64,000 nucleotides of DNA from Prado023 sp963774745 (GCA_963774745.1 CAVZGE010000011.1:434001-498000); one strand, 5' to 3'. Positions 49,758 through 59,387 are shown, counted from the stretch's first letter. Notes: generated by a model from the sequence alone, not told the origin. Translations and numbers: made by a program.

Positions 49758-51359
49758 CTACTTCTTGATCACCTTCACCACGACGGAGTCGGTCCCGGTC
49801 GCCCCATCGGGGTCGGTGACCGTCAGTGTGAACGTCAACGAGACGGAGGAGGTCTTCGCTGTCGGCATGGAGGGTGCGGTGAACGACGTGGTGGGGGTCC
49901 CGGCGTTGGTCAGCGTCACTGTCGGGGATCCACCGGTCTGGGTCCACCTGTAGGTCAGCGTCCCGCCGTCCGCGTCGGTGCCGGTCCCGGTGAGGGTGAC
50001 TCTCGTTCCCACCTTCGCGGTCCTGTCCACCCCGGCGCTGGCCACCGGTGCCGTGTTGGTCACCGGTACCGGCGCGCCGCCCAGGGCCGTGTTCACGGCG
50101 GCGATCAGCGCGGGGATCCGGCCCTCGATGTCGTTGCCCGGGCAGACCGTGGCCAGGACGTCGCGGTGGCCGAAGATCCTGGGAAGGTATCGGTCCGAGT
50201 GGTAGGCGTTGGCCGGGAACAGCGCTGGGGTCGCCATGTCGAGGGTGGGGGTGCTGGCGAAGCGCCACGCGATCACGTCGCGCATGCTGTCCAGGATCTG
50301 CTGCTGTGCTGCGATGCTCGAGTAGTCGCCCATCGCGGAGATGCCCATCGAGTACGTGTTGTATCCCTGAGCGTGGGCGCCGACCCGCATCGTCCCGTCC
50401 GTCGCCGCGATCGATCCGTACCGGCCCTCGAAGACGGTCCCGTACTTGTCGACGAGGAAGTTGTAGCTGAGGTCACCCCAGCCGTTCGTGACCGCGTGGT
50501 AGTAGTAGATGTCGCGCACGATCCGCGGGGACTGGTCCGCGGTGTAGGAGTTGGTGCCGGCCGTGTGGTGGACCACCGCCGCGCGCAGCTGGGCCTCCGT
50601 GGCCTCCCAGCCATCCCGCAGCGACTCATCGGCACCCCACCCGGCGCGGTCGACCATCACGGGCTGCGGCACCACCGTCGATGCTGCCGAGGTCACCAGG
50701 GCAGCATCGCGTACGCCCGCAGGTTGCATGAACACGGCGGGCGAAGCAGTGGATGTCGACGTACCGCCAGAGAGGCTCGACCCCTCGCCGCCCTGGATGA
50801 CACCCAGGTCAAGACCGGTCGGCAGGCCGGCGGGGTCGCCGGAGATGTGGACCTGCACCGCGTCGGCACCCCCGGTCACGAAGGGGGCGGTGCCGTGGCG
50901 GCCGCCGCTGTCCGCTGCCCGCTCATCCGGGGTGGGCAGCCAGTCCGACCACACGCCGTCCTCCCGGACCCGCATGTGGATCTCGGTCCCCGGGGCGAGG
51001 TCCTCGTCACCGTCCCAGGTGAGACCCGCGACCCGGAACGTCCCGGTGACGATCGGCCCGCTGAACAGCGCAGCCCGGCCCGGGGCGTCCGCCGGCCCGC
51101 CAGGCGGGGGCAACACCCCCACAGCACGCCCGACCGCGGTGCCCTTGAAACCCTCAACGGCTTCCGCGGACCGCTGGCCGTGCGTGTCAGTCAACTCGAC
51201 TGTCAACGCCCGCTGCGCGGAGCCGACACCACTGGACAGGCCATCGGACACCGACGCCGGGACGGGCGACGCGCCTGCGGACATCACCGGGATGCTGCCC
51301 GCGATGCCGGCGGCCACCACCACGGAAACCGCGAGCGCACGCTTGCGAAAGACGTTCAT
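49758..51359 (-). CDS. Secreted N-acetylmuramoyl-L-alanine amidase (PGRP type) with a PKD-like C-terminal domain
   Basis: The 533-residue protein has a signal peptide (cleavage after ASA-like residues near 30), a beta-rich N-terminal region (about 40-190), and an Amidase_2/PGRP domain (about 235-390). The domain has zinc-ligand motifs VVHHTAG and FGHRDVLATVCPG, plus YNFLVDKYGTVFEGR. A PKD/Ig-like domain from about 430 (PVASAGVDRTAKVGTRVTLT) follows, probably a carbohydrate or wall binder. It cuts the amide between MurNAc and the stem peptide, for wall remodelling or killing. The ATG at 51359 begins the signal peptide. Confidence 0.9.
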   Translation of the reverse strand: MNVFRKRALAVSVVVAAGIAGSIPVMSAGASPVPASVSDGLSSGVGSAQRALTVELTDTHGQRSAEAVEGFKGTAVGRAVGVLPPPGGPADAPGRAALFSGPIVTGTFRVAGLTWDGDEDLAPGTEIHMRVREDGVWSDWLPTPDERAADSGGRHGTAPFVTGGADAVQVHISGDPAGLPTGLDLGVIQGGEGSSLSGGTSTSTASPAVFMQPAGVRDAALVTSAASTVVPQPVMVDRAGWGADESLRDGWEATEAQLRAAVVHHTAGTNSYTADQSPRIVRDIYYYHAVTNGWGDLSYNFLVDKYGTVFEGRYGSIAATDGTMRVGAHAQGYNTYSMGISAMGDYSSIAAQQQILDSMRDVIAWRFASTPTLDMATPALFPANAYHSDRYLPRIFGHRDVLATVCPGNDIEGRIPALIAAVNTALGGAPVPVTNTAPVASAGVDRTAKVGTRVTLTGTGTDADGGTLTYRWTQTGGSPTVTLTNAGTPTTSFTAPSMPTAKTSSVSLTFTLTVTDPDGATGTDSVVVKVIKK

Positions 51360-51558
51360 CGATCCACCATTCCCCCAACAGAAGCGAAGGATCGACGAAC
51401 GAACAGCAGACCCCCGCGATCCCCAGACGCACCGCAACGCTAGCACTGCCGCACTGCGCGGCCCCACGAGGTAACTCCCCGGAGCCGAAGCGTTGACGAT
51501 GTCGCCTGGTCCTGGTCGACGGACCGCTTGCCGGGTGAGCCTGTCCTCGCCCCAGGGG

Positions 51559-52125
51559 TCACGGTCGAGTTGGCAGGGTGATCCTGCCGGCGAGGGTTGC
51601 CAGTGCCTTGCTCTGGGCTGAGGCGATCATTCCGCCGAGGACCAGGGCGGTTGCGGGGTGGTTGAGCTTCCCGCGTCCGCTTTCGCCGAGAACGATGTCG
51701 GTTGCGATGACGATCGCGCTGGCGGCGGCCCCGATGGACAGCTGTGTGCCCAGGACGCGGCCGACCTCGACGACCGGTCCATGCAGGGTGCTGTGGTTCA
51801 GGGTCCGCTGGATGGCCATCCCGGTGACCAGCGTGGCGGCCGTTCCGCTCAGGATCATCCACCGGTGGGCGTTGACCTCGGCGGAGGTTGTCGGCGTGCC
51901 CAGCACAGCGTCCGCGGTGCGCTCGATTGCCACCAAGGGTCCCGCGGTCAGCACGATGTGAAACCCCCGGACCGTCCCACCGAGGGCGAAGGCGGCCAGC
52001 GGAAAGCGTTGGATCGTTCGGGCTTGAGGGTGGTACGGGCCGCTGGCGAACACCAGGATCGAGGCGCGCTGTGCCACGCCCAGGCCCGGCTGCATCGCTG
52101 CGAGGCGCTCGATCGCCTGCAACAT
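51559..52125 (-). CDS. Hypothetical protein with hydrophobic segments
   Basis: The 188-residue product from ATG 52125 (GGAAGGGG upstream) has moderately hydrophobic helices at about residues 35-55, 95-115 and 130-150. A region around QRFPLAAFALGGTVRGFHIV and a second around NHPATALVLGGMIASAQSKA look membrane-associated. No family is recognised. The start at 52185 is possible but the first 20 residues add little. Confidence 0.6.
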   Translation of the reverse strand: MLQAIERLAAMQPGLGVAQRASILVFASGPYHPQARTIQRFPLAAFALGGTVRGFHIVLTAGPLVAIERTADAVLGTPTTSAEVNAHRWMILSGTAATLVTGMAIQRTLNHSTLHGPVVEVGRVLGTQLSIGAAASAIVIATDIVLGESGRGKLNHPATALVLGGMIASAQSKALATLAGRITLPTRP

Positions 52126-52348
52126 GGCCGACCCCTTCCGTGCAGCCCCTGCTCGGATCATCGCGCCGAGGACCAGCACACGCAAGGGGCGCCGGGCTCA
52201 GGTCGACAATCCACCCGCGAACCGACGGGCGACAGGCTTGGCGCCGAGTCCTTCCGGCCGGGTCGCCTGCCCCAACCTGCGCGACAGGCGGTGCTGTGAC
52301 GCGCCTTCTCGACGGCAGATCACGGCGCCGAGGGCGTGTGGGCGTCGG

Positions 52349-52699
52349 TCAGGAGGCGTCCAGCTGCTCGGCCGTTTGGACGAAGAGCCCCATCATCGCG
52401 TCGGCCGATTCCCCAGTCACGTAGAGGCCCCACTGGAAGCCTTCGCTGACCAGCGCTGCCTTCATGTTCGACACCGTGGCCTCCGGCGAGGTGGAGAATG
52501 CCATCAGCGCCTCCGTCTCACCCCTGACAACGATGAAGTTCGGTCCGGCCTGGGCCGCGAAGTACCACGCGAAGTCGCGGATCTTCCCCTCGGCCTGCAA
52601 CTGGGTGAGGGCCTCGGTGGTCTCCCGGTAGTTCGCCATCCCGGCGGCCTCTCGGCCCGGCCTGGGATCTCCCCACATGTACACGAGTGCAGATTCCAT
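52349..52699 (-). CDS. Hypothetical 116-residue protein
   Basis: A compact alpha/beta protein with repeated aromatic motifs (DFAWYFAAQAGPNFIVVRGE and SEGFQWGLYVTGES), probably a small ferredoxin-like fold of two beta-alpha-beta halves. The ATG at 52699 is preceded by AAGGAG with an 8-base spacer. It has no signal peptide. The family is not known to me. It stands alone between unrelated genes. Confidence 0.65.
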   Translation of the reverse strand: MESALVYMWGDPRPGREAAGMANYRETTEALTQLQAEGKIRDFAWYFAAQAGPNFIVVRGETEALMAFSTSPEATVSNMKAALVSEGFQWGLYVTGESADAMMGLFVQTAEQLDAS

Positions 52700-52859
52700 G
52701 TCCCCGTCTCCTTCTCTGAAGAGTGACCACAGGTTCAGTCACACCTTCAAGCTAGGCCGGCGGGACCGTGCGCCACCAGAGCCCAACGACCCGCCCTCCG
52801 GCGAGTACGGCGGGACCGCCTCCGACGGCGCCTGGGAACAGGCCAGGAGCGGCGGCGGC

Positions 52860-53189
52860 TCAGTCCGAGCAGTCCACGGCGATGGCGAGGGCAGCGCAGA
52901 TCTGGCGCATTCGTTGGTCGGCCACCCGGCCCAGGCGTTCGACGAGGATCCCGATCGAGACGCTCTCGACCGAGTCCAGGTTGACTGCCGAGCGAAGCGG
53001 CACCGGGTCCTCGCCGGGTTCGAGGAGGACTTCGCTGGGCAGGTGTCGGATGGTGGTCGTGCACGGCGCGATCAGCGCGCGGCGATGGCGCGGGATCGCG
53101 GCGTCACGAGAGAGCACGACCACGGGCCGGCGCCCGATCTCCGGCATCTCGCACCACCACACGTCCCCGCGTGCGGGTAGGTCGGTCAC
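52860..53189 (-). CDS. MazF/PemK-family toxin
   Basis: The 109-residue protein has the MazF/PemK pattern: RGDVWWCEMPEIGRRPVVVLSR near the start, a central ALIAPCTTTIR strand and PLRSAVNLDSVESVSI. MazF proteins are sequence-selective RNA endonucleases. The GTG start at 53189 overlaps the antitoxin stop by 4 bases (GTGA), the usual toxin-antitoxin arrangement. The final 20 residues are standard C-terminal helix. Confidence 0.87.
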   Translation of the reverse strand: MTDLPARGDVWWCEMPEIGRRPVVVLSRDAAIPRHRRALIAPCTTTIRHLPSEVLLEPGEDPVPLRSAVNLDSVESVSIGILVERLGRVADQRMRQICAALAIAVDCSD

Positions 53190-53419
53190 GAGGCCGCAAC
53201 CGCCCGCCGGAAGGAGGCCAGGTCCCCCCACGCGTCTGGTTCGTCGAGCGGGTGTGCGTCGTAGGCGGCGTAGCTGGCGTCGATCTCGGCGGCGCGATGC
53301 CGAGCCACCAAGGCAGCGAGCGCCTCATCGATCAGCGCGGAGTCCGGCTTTCCGGACGCCTTCCGGGCACTGTCCAGCAGGTCCGTGTCCACCGTGGTGC
53401 TCAATCGTGTGCGACTCAT
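53186..53419 (-). CDS. Ribbon-helix-helix antitoxin (MazE-like)
   Basis: The 77-residue protein begins with a ribbon-helix-helix DNA-binding motif (MSRTRLSTTVDTDLLDSARK, then ALIDEALAALVARHR) and ends in an acidic, toxin-binding tail (AHPLDEPDAWGDLASFRRAV). It is probably both antitoxin and autorepressor. The tandem repeat over its start codon is a plausible operator. It overlaps the toxin gene downstream. Confidence 0.87.
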   Translation of the reverse strand: MSRTRLSTTVDTDLLDSARKASGKPDSALIDEALAALVARHRAAEIDASYAAYDAHPLDEPDAWGDLASFRRAVAAS

Positions 53420-53435
53420 GCCACAATCATGCCAC
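53416..53435. repeat. Tandem 9-bp repeat over the antitoxin start codon
   Basis: TCATGCCAC occurs at 53416-53424 and again at 53427-53435, two bases apart (on the coding strand GTGGCATGA twice). The first copy contains the antitoxin ATG. Tandem half-sites of 8-10 bp are typical of ribbon-helix-helix operators, so autoregulation of the toxin-antitoxin pair is likely. Confidence 0.5.
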
Positions 53436-54223
53436 GGGGTGTTCTCGCCGGCCCTGTTCACGAACCGGCGAGTTGTTCGACGCCCCGGTCGTCCGCGTTG
53501 CGCGGTGACCACCGGTGCATTCGCTACGACCACCGGGGTCAGGGCGACAGCGGGTTCGGGGTGCCGCAACCCGATCCGCACCAGTTGGGCGTCGAGGGGC
53601 TGTCCGAGGACGCGATCGCGCTGCTGGACCAGTTGCAGGTCGAGTCGTGCCACTGGGTCGGGGTGTCGATCGGGGCGATGGTCGGCATGCGCCTGGCCGC
53701 ACGTCACCCGGATCGGGTCCGGTCGTTGACCATGATCGGTGTGTCGGTGCGGCCGCTGACCCGGGCGGAGATGCTGCCGTTCGACGTGTCCGCGGCGCTG
53801 ATCCGGGCCACCCGCCCGCTGGGGCCGGTCGGCGCCGCGGTCCGGCGGCAGGTCGCCGGATTGTCCGTGCGGATGATGTTCGGGTCGACGTTCATGTCCG
53901 ACCCGAACCGAGCGGCCGATCGCGAGTACTGGCGCACACGGTTCGCTGCGCAGTTCGTGCCCGAGGGGGTGCCGATGATCCGCGAGGTGTTCAGCTTCTC
54001 GGGGAACTCGGTCGAGATGCTCGCCCAGATCCAGGCCCCCACCCTGGTCATCTACGGCGCGGAGGATCCCGGCGCCGAGGTGGAGGCCCAGAAGGCGCAG
54101 CAGGCCATCCCCGGCGCCCGCCTGCTGAGGATCCCCGGCGCCGGGCACATGGTCTTCATCGAGCAGCCGGACGTCGGAACTACCGCCATCACCGACTTCA
54201 TCCGCGAGGTCGAGGCGGCGTAG
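53429..54223 (+). pseudogene. Alpha/beta hydrolase missing its N-terminal part
   Basis: The frame encodes the middle and end of an alpha/beta hydrolase: RYDHRGQGDSGFG, the nucleophile elbow GVSIGAMVG, the catalytic acid in YGAEDPGAE, and GAGHMVFIEQP. What should precede it, the first strands and the HG oxyanion motif (about 30-50 residues), is missing. Upstream codons read as unrelated sequence right up to the MazEF-like genes. The likely cause is a deletion or insertion that also placed the toxin-antitoxin pair here. The nominal start at 53429 is only an in-frame ATG; true function is doubtful. Confidence 0.6.
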
Positions 54224-54322
54224 CCGCAGACGGGAGCTTCGCGGTCCTTGGACTCTGGCGCCAGAGCCCCGACGCGCGCCAGCATCGAATTGACGTCCAG
54301 CAGACTGCTCGGGAGGTGCGTG

Positions 54323-55009
54323 ATGGGAATCAAGTTGACGGTGCCGCCCATGTCGATGGGATCGCGGGGTGCGCTGCGAGAGGGTTGGCGCGCGAACCTG
54401 TTCTCGGCGTTCTGGGGGGTGCCGAGCGGTCCGATCGGATGGGTCGGCGCTCGAGTCCTGCCGGTCCTGTCAGGACGGCTCTATGAGGTGGTCCACGATG
54501 AGTTGGACCTGCAGCCCGACGACGACCTGCTCGACGTCGGGTGCGGGGCAGGAGCGTTCCTTGGCGACAATGCGGCCCACCTGCGCTTCGTCGCGGGCGT
54601 CGACTCCTCACCGATCCAGGTGGGGATTGCCCGAAGCCGCCTCGCCGAGGGCATCGCGGCAGGGACGGCGGAGATCGTCCTGGGCGATGCCGCGGCACTG
54701 CCGTGGCAGGACGGCCGGTTCAGCGCCGTCGCGTCGGTCAACTGCCTCAAGTTCGTCCCCGACCCAGACCAGGCTCTGCGGGAGATGTTCCGGGTCATGC
54801 GACCCGGAGGGCGGATCGTGCACATGACGGACCCGCCGATCACAGATCCTGACAAGTCAGGGAAGGTCGACGCCTACGGCATCCGTCAGTGGAGCGCGGA
54901 CGACGCCCGGTACTCGATGGAGCAGGCGGGATTCACCGAGGTCGAGACGCGACAACTGCCGGCGAGGCAATTGGGGCTCCTCCTGGTCCGCGGGGTGAAA
55001 CCGGCGTAG
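54323..55009 (+). CDS. Class I SAM-dependent methyltransferase
   Basis: The 228-residue protein has the SAM motif LLDVGCGAGAFLG, the acidic motif II (VDSSPIQVG), motif LGDAAALPW and the post-motif FRVMRPGGRIVHM, typical of small-molecule class I methyltransferases. The substrate is unknown. The ATG at 54323 is preceded by GGGAGG. It follows the truncated hydrolase by 100 bases on the same strand. Confidence 0.85.
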   Translation: MGIKLTVPPMSMGSRGALREGWRANLFSAFWGVPSGPIGWVGARVLPVLSGRLYEVVHDELDLQPDDDLLDVGCGAGAFLGDNAAHLRFVAGVDSSPIQVGIARSRLAEGIAAGTAEIVLGDAAALPWQDGRFSAVASVNCLKFVPDPDQALREMFRVMRPGGRIVHMTDPPITDPDKSGKVDAYGIRQWSADDARYSMEQAGFTEVETRQLPARQLGLLLVRGVKPA

Positions 55010-55088
55010 GAAGTCGAGGGCCTGCACACGGCATCGTCCAAGCGCCGCCCTCCCGCAACGCGGACTGCGTTGCTCGCGTCACCTCTGG

Positions 55089-56093
55089 TCACGCCCGCGC
55101 GCCTGCGGTGCGGGCGATGAACTCGCTGGCGGGCCGCGGCTCGATGCCCGCCTCGCGCAGCGGGGTGTCGTCCCAGGTGCTTGGGTGGGCGTCGAAGAAC
55201 AGCTCCAGGCCCAACCCCTGGGTGATGTCCGGCTGCACCCAGGACATGACCCGATGCCCGACCGACAGCAACCCGCGGGGCAGGTGCCGGACCTTGAACG
55301 TCCTGCCGGTGGCCGACTCGTAGGCCGCCACGACCTGCATCGGGGTCAGTGCCCCGGGCCCGCCGAACTCGACGACCTCGGGCGTGTCCGGCACGACGGC
55401 CAGATGGGCGCAGAGTGCGGCGACGTCATCGATGGCCACGTAGCGGTGCGGGGTCTGACCGCGACCGGTGATCAGGGCGGTCCCAGCTCGGGTGTTGAAC
55501 TGCGGCGGGCCGAGCCACGACTCCTGGAACATGTCCGGGCGCACGATCACATGCCGCATCGATGACGCCTGAAGTGCCTGCTCCGTCTGCCACTTGCCGG
55601 CCATCAACGGTCCCGTGCGGGCGAATTCCTGGCCCATGTAGGCCGCGGACACGTACACGAACCGGCCCACCCCGGCCGCCTGCGCGGCGCTGATCAAGTT
55701 CTGATTGCCGGCGACATCCACCGCCGCGCGGTTCGCGTTGGCGGTCGTGATGACCGTGTCAACCCCGGCCACCGCCGGTCCCAGGGTCGCGGGCTCGCGC
55801 AGGTCGCCGCGAACCACCTCCACACCGGCATCCAGCAACGCCACGGCATCGGTCGCCGGGCGCACCAGCGCCCGGACCTGCTGCCCACCCGCCAGGAGCA
55901 GTCGCACGATCCGGCCGCCCAGATCACCCGTGGCACCACACACCAGAATCATGCGTGGGCGTACCAGAACCGGGTTGGCCGCTCCATCGGCCAGCGAGAC
56001 GATGATGCTGTTCAGCGTGAGCGACCGCACGCGAAGCCGCACGGTGTCTGCGACCGTGAGCGAGGCCTGCGCATCGGAGGCGAACTGCGCCAT
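55089..56093 (-). CDS. NmrA/SDR-type NAD(P)-binding protein
   Basis: The protein has the Rossmann motif MILVCGATGDLGGRIVRLL, then RALVRPATDAVALL and VSAAYMGQEFARTG, as in NmrA-like and atypical SDR oxidoreductases (NAD(P)H-sensing or quinone reductases). The body length of 288 residues from the internal Met fits the family. The chosen ATG at 56093 has an AAGGGG site; the internal ATG at 55952 would remove 47 extra residues and is also possible. It is divergent from the penicillin-acylase gene, so they may share a regulatory gap. Confidence 0.82.
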   Translation of the reverse strand: MAQFASDAQASLTVADTVRLRVRSLTLNSIIVSLADGAANPVLVRPRMILVCGATGDLGGRIVRLLLAGGQQVRALVRPATDAVALLDAGVEVVRGDLREPATLGPAVAGVDTVITTANANRAAVDVAGNQNLISAAQAAGVGRFVYVSAAYMGQEFARTGPLMAGKWQTEQALQASSMRHVIVRPDMFQESWLGPPQFNTRAGTALITGRGQTPHRYVAIDDVAALCAHLAVVPDTPEVVEFGGPGALTPMQVVAAYESATGRTFKVRHLPRGLLSVGHRVMSWVQPDITQGLGLELFFDAHPSTWDDTPLREAGIEPRPASEFIARTAGARA

Positions 56094-56196
56094 GGGTTGC
56101 ACCCCTTGAGGCGTTGCGCCGGGGTAGTTGTGCCGTGGTGACTGTGCGGTCGCGCTCAGGCGGCACCCGGGCAACGGCCGTGGCTAGGGTGCTTCT

Positions 56197-58347
56197 GTGA
56201 CCAAGCAGTTGCTGAGCATTCCTGGGCTGATGGTGACCCGGGACGTCCATGGTGTCCCGCACATCGACGCGGACTCGGAGACCAATCTCTTCCGCGGTCT
56301 GGGTTGGGTGCACGGCACCGACCGCGCCGTGCAGCTGCTGCTCACCCGGATGGCGGGGCGGGGCCAGCTTGCCGAGCGGCTCCCGGGCCCCGGGATGCTC
56401 GCTGCCGACCGGACCTTCCGCCGGCTGGGTTTCCACCGCGGCGCTGAGGAGCAGGTGGCGGCGCTGCCGCCGGACGTGTACGTGCTGCTGGCGGCCTACT
56501 GCGACGGGGTCAACCGGGCGCTGCAGGGCGCAGCGCCGTGGGAGCTGCGGCTGTTCGGCGTGCGGCACCCGGATCCGTGGACCCCGGCCGACTGCGTGGT
56601 GCTGGCCCGGCTGGTCGGCTTCGTCGGCCTGGCGCAGAGCCAGGGCGAGATGGAGCGGTTGCTGGTGCAGATGGTGAGAGCAGGGGTGCCGGGAGCCCTG
56701 CTGGCCGAGTTGTTCCCCCAGGGCCTCGCCGGTTTGGACGAGGAGCTTGTCGCACGACTCGACCTCGGTGAGCCACTGGTGCCCCCGGAGGTGCGCTGGA
56801 TGCCCTACGTCCCGCGACCGATCGCCTCGAACAACTGGGTCGTGGGTCCCTCGCGAACCCGCAGCGGGCGTGCGGTCCTGTCCGGTGACCCGCACCTCGA
56901 GCTCAGGCTCCCCGCGATCTGGAGCGAGGTCGTCGGCACGTGGCCGGGCCGCTGGGTGATCGCCGCGACGATGCCGGGCATTCCGGCGTTCCTCGTGGCA
57001 CGGACCGACGCCCTGGCCTGGACGCCCACCTACGCGTTCATGGATGCGACCGATTCCTGGGTGGAGGAGTGCCGCGCTGGCCGGGTGCGTCGAGACGTCG
57101 ACGGCGAGCCGACGTGGGTAGCGGTCGAGAGCAGGGTGGAGCAGATCGCCGTACGGGGCGGCGAGCCGGTGCGCCTGGTCGTCCACGAGACCGACCGGGG
57201 CGTCCTGGACGGTGACCCCGCGGTCGACGGGCTTCGCCTGGCCACCCGCTGGTCCGGTGCTGGCGGCGGGGCGGCGTCGTTGACGGCCGCGGTGGAAGTG
57301 CTCCGCGCACAGGACGTCGACGCGGGCATGGCGGCCCTGGGCAGGTTGGAGATGGCGTTCAACTGGGTTCTGGCCGACGGCTCCGGGTCGATCGGGTACC
57401 AGATGTCGGGCCTGATGCCGCTGCGGGATCTTCCCGACTCCGGGCTGGCACCCCAGCCGGCCTGGGATCCGGCCACGGCCTGGCGGGGCTACGCCCGCGT
57501 TCAGGACCTGCCCCGGGACAGGGACCCAGAGGCCGGGTTCATCGTGACCGCGAACCACGACCTGAATCACCTCGGTCGGCGGGCACCGATCAACCTGCCG
57601 ATGAGCGACTCCCGCGCCGTCCGGATCACCGAGACCCTGCAGGGCAACGACTCCTGGACGGTCGAGGACACCCGACGGCTGCAGCTCGACCTGGTCGCAG
57701 CGCACCCCCGCCCGTACCTCGAAGTCCTGCTGCCGTTGTTGGGTGACAGCGACAACGAGAGGACCCTGCGGGACTGGGACTGCTCGTACACGGTGGACTC
57801 GCTGGGCGCGACCCTGTTCGAGCGCTGGCACCGCGGCCTGGTGCAGGACGTGTTCGGGCGGGTGCTCGGGGCTGAGGTCATCGATCACCTCTTCACCGAG
57901 ACCGGGATCCTGGCCGACTTCGAGGGCAGCTTCGACGGCGTGCTCCTGCGCGAGGACTCGGCCTGGTTCGCAGGACAGTCGCGGGCCGACGTCTACGCCC
58001 GGGTCGCCGAGCAGGTACTGCCCGGTCCGGTGCAACCCTGGGGTGATCTCCGGCCGACGACCGCGCGGCACCTGTTGTTCGGTGGCACGCCGCTGGCCCG
58101 GCTCGGGTTCGACCGCGGACCGTTCCCGCTCGCCGGCGGCCGCGGCACCGTCCAACAGGGCCAGCTCTACCGGTCGGGCGGGGCAGACACCTCGTTCATG
58201 CCGACCCTGAGGTTCGTCACCGACTTCGCCGAGGACCAAGCGCACACCGTCCTGGCCGGCGGCCCCTCGGATCGTGTGCGGTCCCGCTGGTACGCCAGTG
58301 ACTTCGACAACTGGAGGGCCGGGCGCCTGAAGACGCTTCGGCCATGA
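56197..58347 (+). CDS. Penicillin acylase family (Ntn-hydrolase) protein
   Basis: The 716-residue precursor has the N-terminal GLMVTRDVHGVPHIDADSE, typical of the alpha subunit, and the cleavage site with catalytic Ser211 in IASNNWVVG. Then come PHLELRLPAIWSEV and the C-terminal block. The protein is expected to cut itself at Ser211 to make the two-chain active enzyme. Substrates in this family include penicillins, acyl-homoserine lactones and other amides; none can be chosen here. No signal peptide is visible. The start is GTG at 56197. Confidence 0.88.
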   Translation: MTKQLLSIPGLMVTRDVHGVPHIDADSETNLFRGLGWVHGTDRAVQLLLTRMAGRGQLAERLPGPGMLAADRTFRRLGFHRGAEEQVAALPPDVYVLLAAYCDGVNRALQGAAPWELRLFGVRHPDPWTPADCVVLARLVGFVGLAQSQGEMERLLVQMVRAGVPGALLAELFPQGLAGLDEELVARLDLGEPLVPPEVRWMPYVPRPIASNNWVVGPSRTRSGRAVLSGDPHLELRLPAIWSEVVGTWPGRWVIAATMPGIPAFLVARTDALAWTPTYAFMDATDSWVEECRAGRVRRDVDGEPTWVAVESRVEQIAVRGGEPVRLVVHETDRGVLDGDPAVDGLRLATRWSGAGGGAASLTAAVEVLRAQDVDAGMAALGRLEMAFNWVLADGSGSIGYQMSGLMPLRDLPDSGLAPQPAWDPATAWRGYARVQDLPRDRDPEAGFIVTANHDLNHLGRRAPINLPMSDSRAVRITETLQGNDSWTVEDTRRLQLDLVAAHPRPYLEVLLPLLGDSDNERTLRDWDCSYTVDSLGATLFERWHRGLVQDVFGRVLGAEVIDHLFTETGILADFEGSFDGVLLREDSAWFAGQSRADVYARVAEQVLPGPVQPWGDLRPTTARHLLFGGTPLARLGFDRGPFPLAGGRGTVQQGQLYRSGGADTSFMPTLRFVTDFAEDQAHTVLAGGPSDRVRSRWYASDFDNWRAGRLKTLRP

Positions 58348-58379
58348 CCATCCCCGGTGCGCAGGATGGCGCGCCCGCG

Positions 58380-59387
58380 TCATCCTCGAGATCGTGAAAC
58401 CACACGGGGGTGGACGGCCGGTGCGGGTGCTGGGGACCCAGCCATGGCGACAGCGTCGCGGATGGCGTGGGGGGCCTCCCAGGGCAGCATGTGCCCCGCC
58501 CTCTCGACCCAGATGGTGCGCGATTCCGGGATGGCGGCGGCCATCCGACGGGAGTCCCGGGGTGGTGTGGTGCGGTCGGCCAGGCCGCAGACGATCACGG
58601 TCGGCACCTGGACCGCGCGCAGGCGTGCCAGCAGGTCGTCAGTCGTGAACGCGTCGAGCAGGGGCAGGAGTGGGGCGTTGTCGCGGGCCAGGACCATCCC
58701 GAGGAACGCGGTCAGCATCGCCGGGGAGGGCTGGTGGCCGAAGAACGACGCGGCGAACAGCGTGCCGATGGTGGGGTTGGCCGTGAGGCGGGGCAGAAGG
58801 CCGCTGCGCAGGATCGGGGCCTCGGCCCGGTTCTGCGGCGCCCCGTCGAGGATGTCCCCGGCGAAGCTGGCCACCAGGACGAGCCCGGCCAGCAGGTCGG
58901 GCACCCCGGGGACCTCGAGGACGGCTTCCAGAGCCAGGAACCCGCCCATCGAGTGCCCTACCAGGATCGCGTCGGTGCTCCCGGTGGCGTCGAGCACGGC
59001 GGCCAGGTCGGCGGCCATCACCGCGGCGCTGACCCCATCGGTGCCGATCGTGGACTGTCCGTGCCCGCGGGCGTCGAAGGCCACGATCCGGTAGCCATCG
59101 GCGAGCAGCAGCTCGGCGACCAGGTTCCACTCCCGCAGGGTCAGCGCGATGCCGTGGGCCAGGACCACCGTCGGGCCCACCCCGGCGACCCGGACCCGCA
59201 GCCGGGTGCCATCGGGACGCTCAACGATCGTGTCCTGCCCCGGGGGCTCGCGGAGCAGGTCCTCGAGGGGGACCGGATCCGGCAGTCCACGGATGCGCGC
59301 CGCCCTCGACTCCGCGACGACCGCGACACCCACGGCTCCGGCGGCCGCGACACCAGCCCCGCCGAGGAGGACGAGCCTGCGGTTCAC
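58380..59387 (-). CDS. Exported or anchored alpha/beta hydrolase
   Basis: The 335-residue protein has an N-terminal hydrophobic signal-anchor (residues 7-25) and an alpha/beta hydrolase domain (about 65-315). The domain has VLAHGIALTLREW (oxyanion), VGHSMGGFLALEA (nucleophile Ser), CGLADRTTPP (acid) and ERAGHMLPWE (His). Substrate unknown; it may be a lipase- or esterase-like wall enzyme. It is convergent with the penicillin-acylase gene (32 bases). Confidence 0.87.
   Translation of the reverse strand: MNRRLVLLGGAGVAAAGAVGVAVVAESRAARIRGLPDPVPLEDLLREPPGQDTIVERPDGTRLRVRVAGVGPTVVLAHGIALTLREWNLVAELLLADGYRIVAFDARGHGQSTIGTDGVSAAVMAADLAAVLDATGSTDAILVGHSMGGFLALEAVLEVPGVPDLLAGLVLVASFAGDILDGAPQNRAEAPILRSGLLPRLTANPTIGTLFAASFFGHQPSPAMLTAFLGMVLARDNAPLLPLLDAFTTDDLLARLRAVQVPTVIVCGLADRTTPPRDSRRMAAAIPESRTIWVERAGHMLPWEAPHAIRDAVAMAGSPAPAPAVHPRVVSRSRG

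Noticed and set aside
55924..58383. 819-codon minus-strand open frame opposite the penicillin-acylase gene
   Set aside because: Low-complexity Arg/Gly/His/Pro composition and no motif; the plus strand has a full Ntn-hydrolase.
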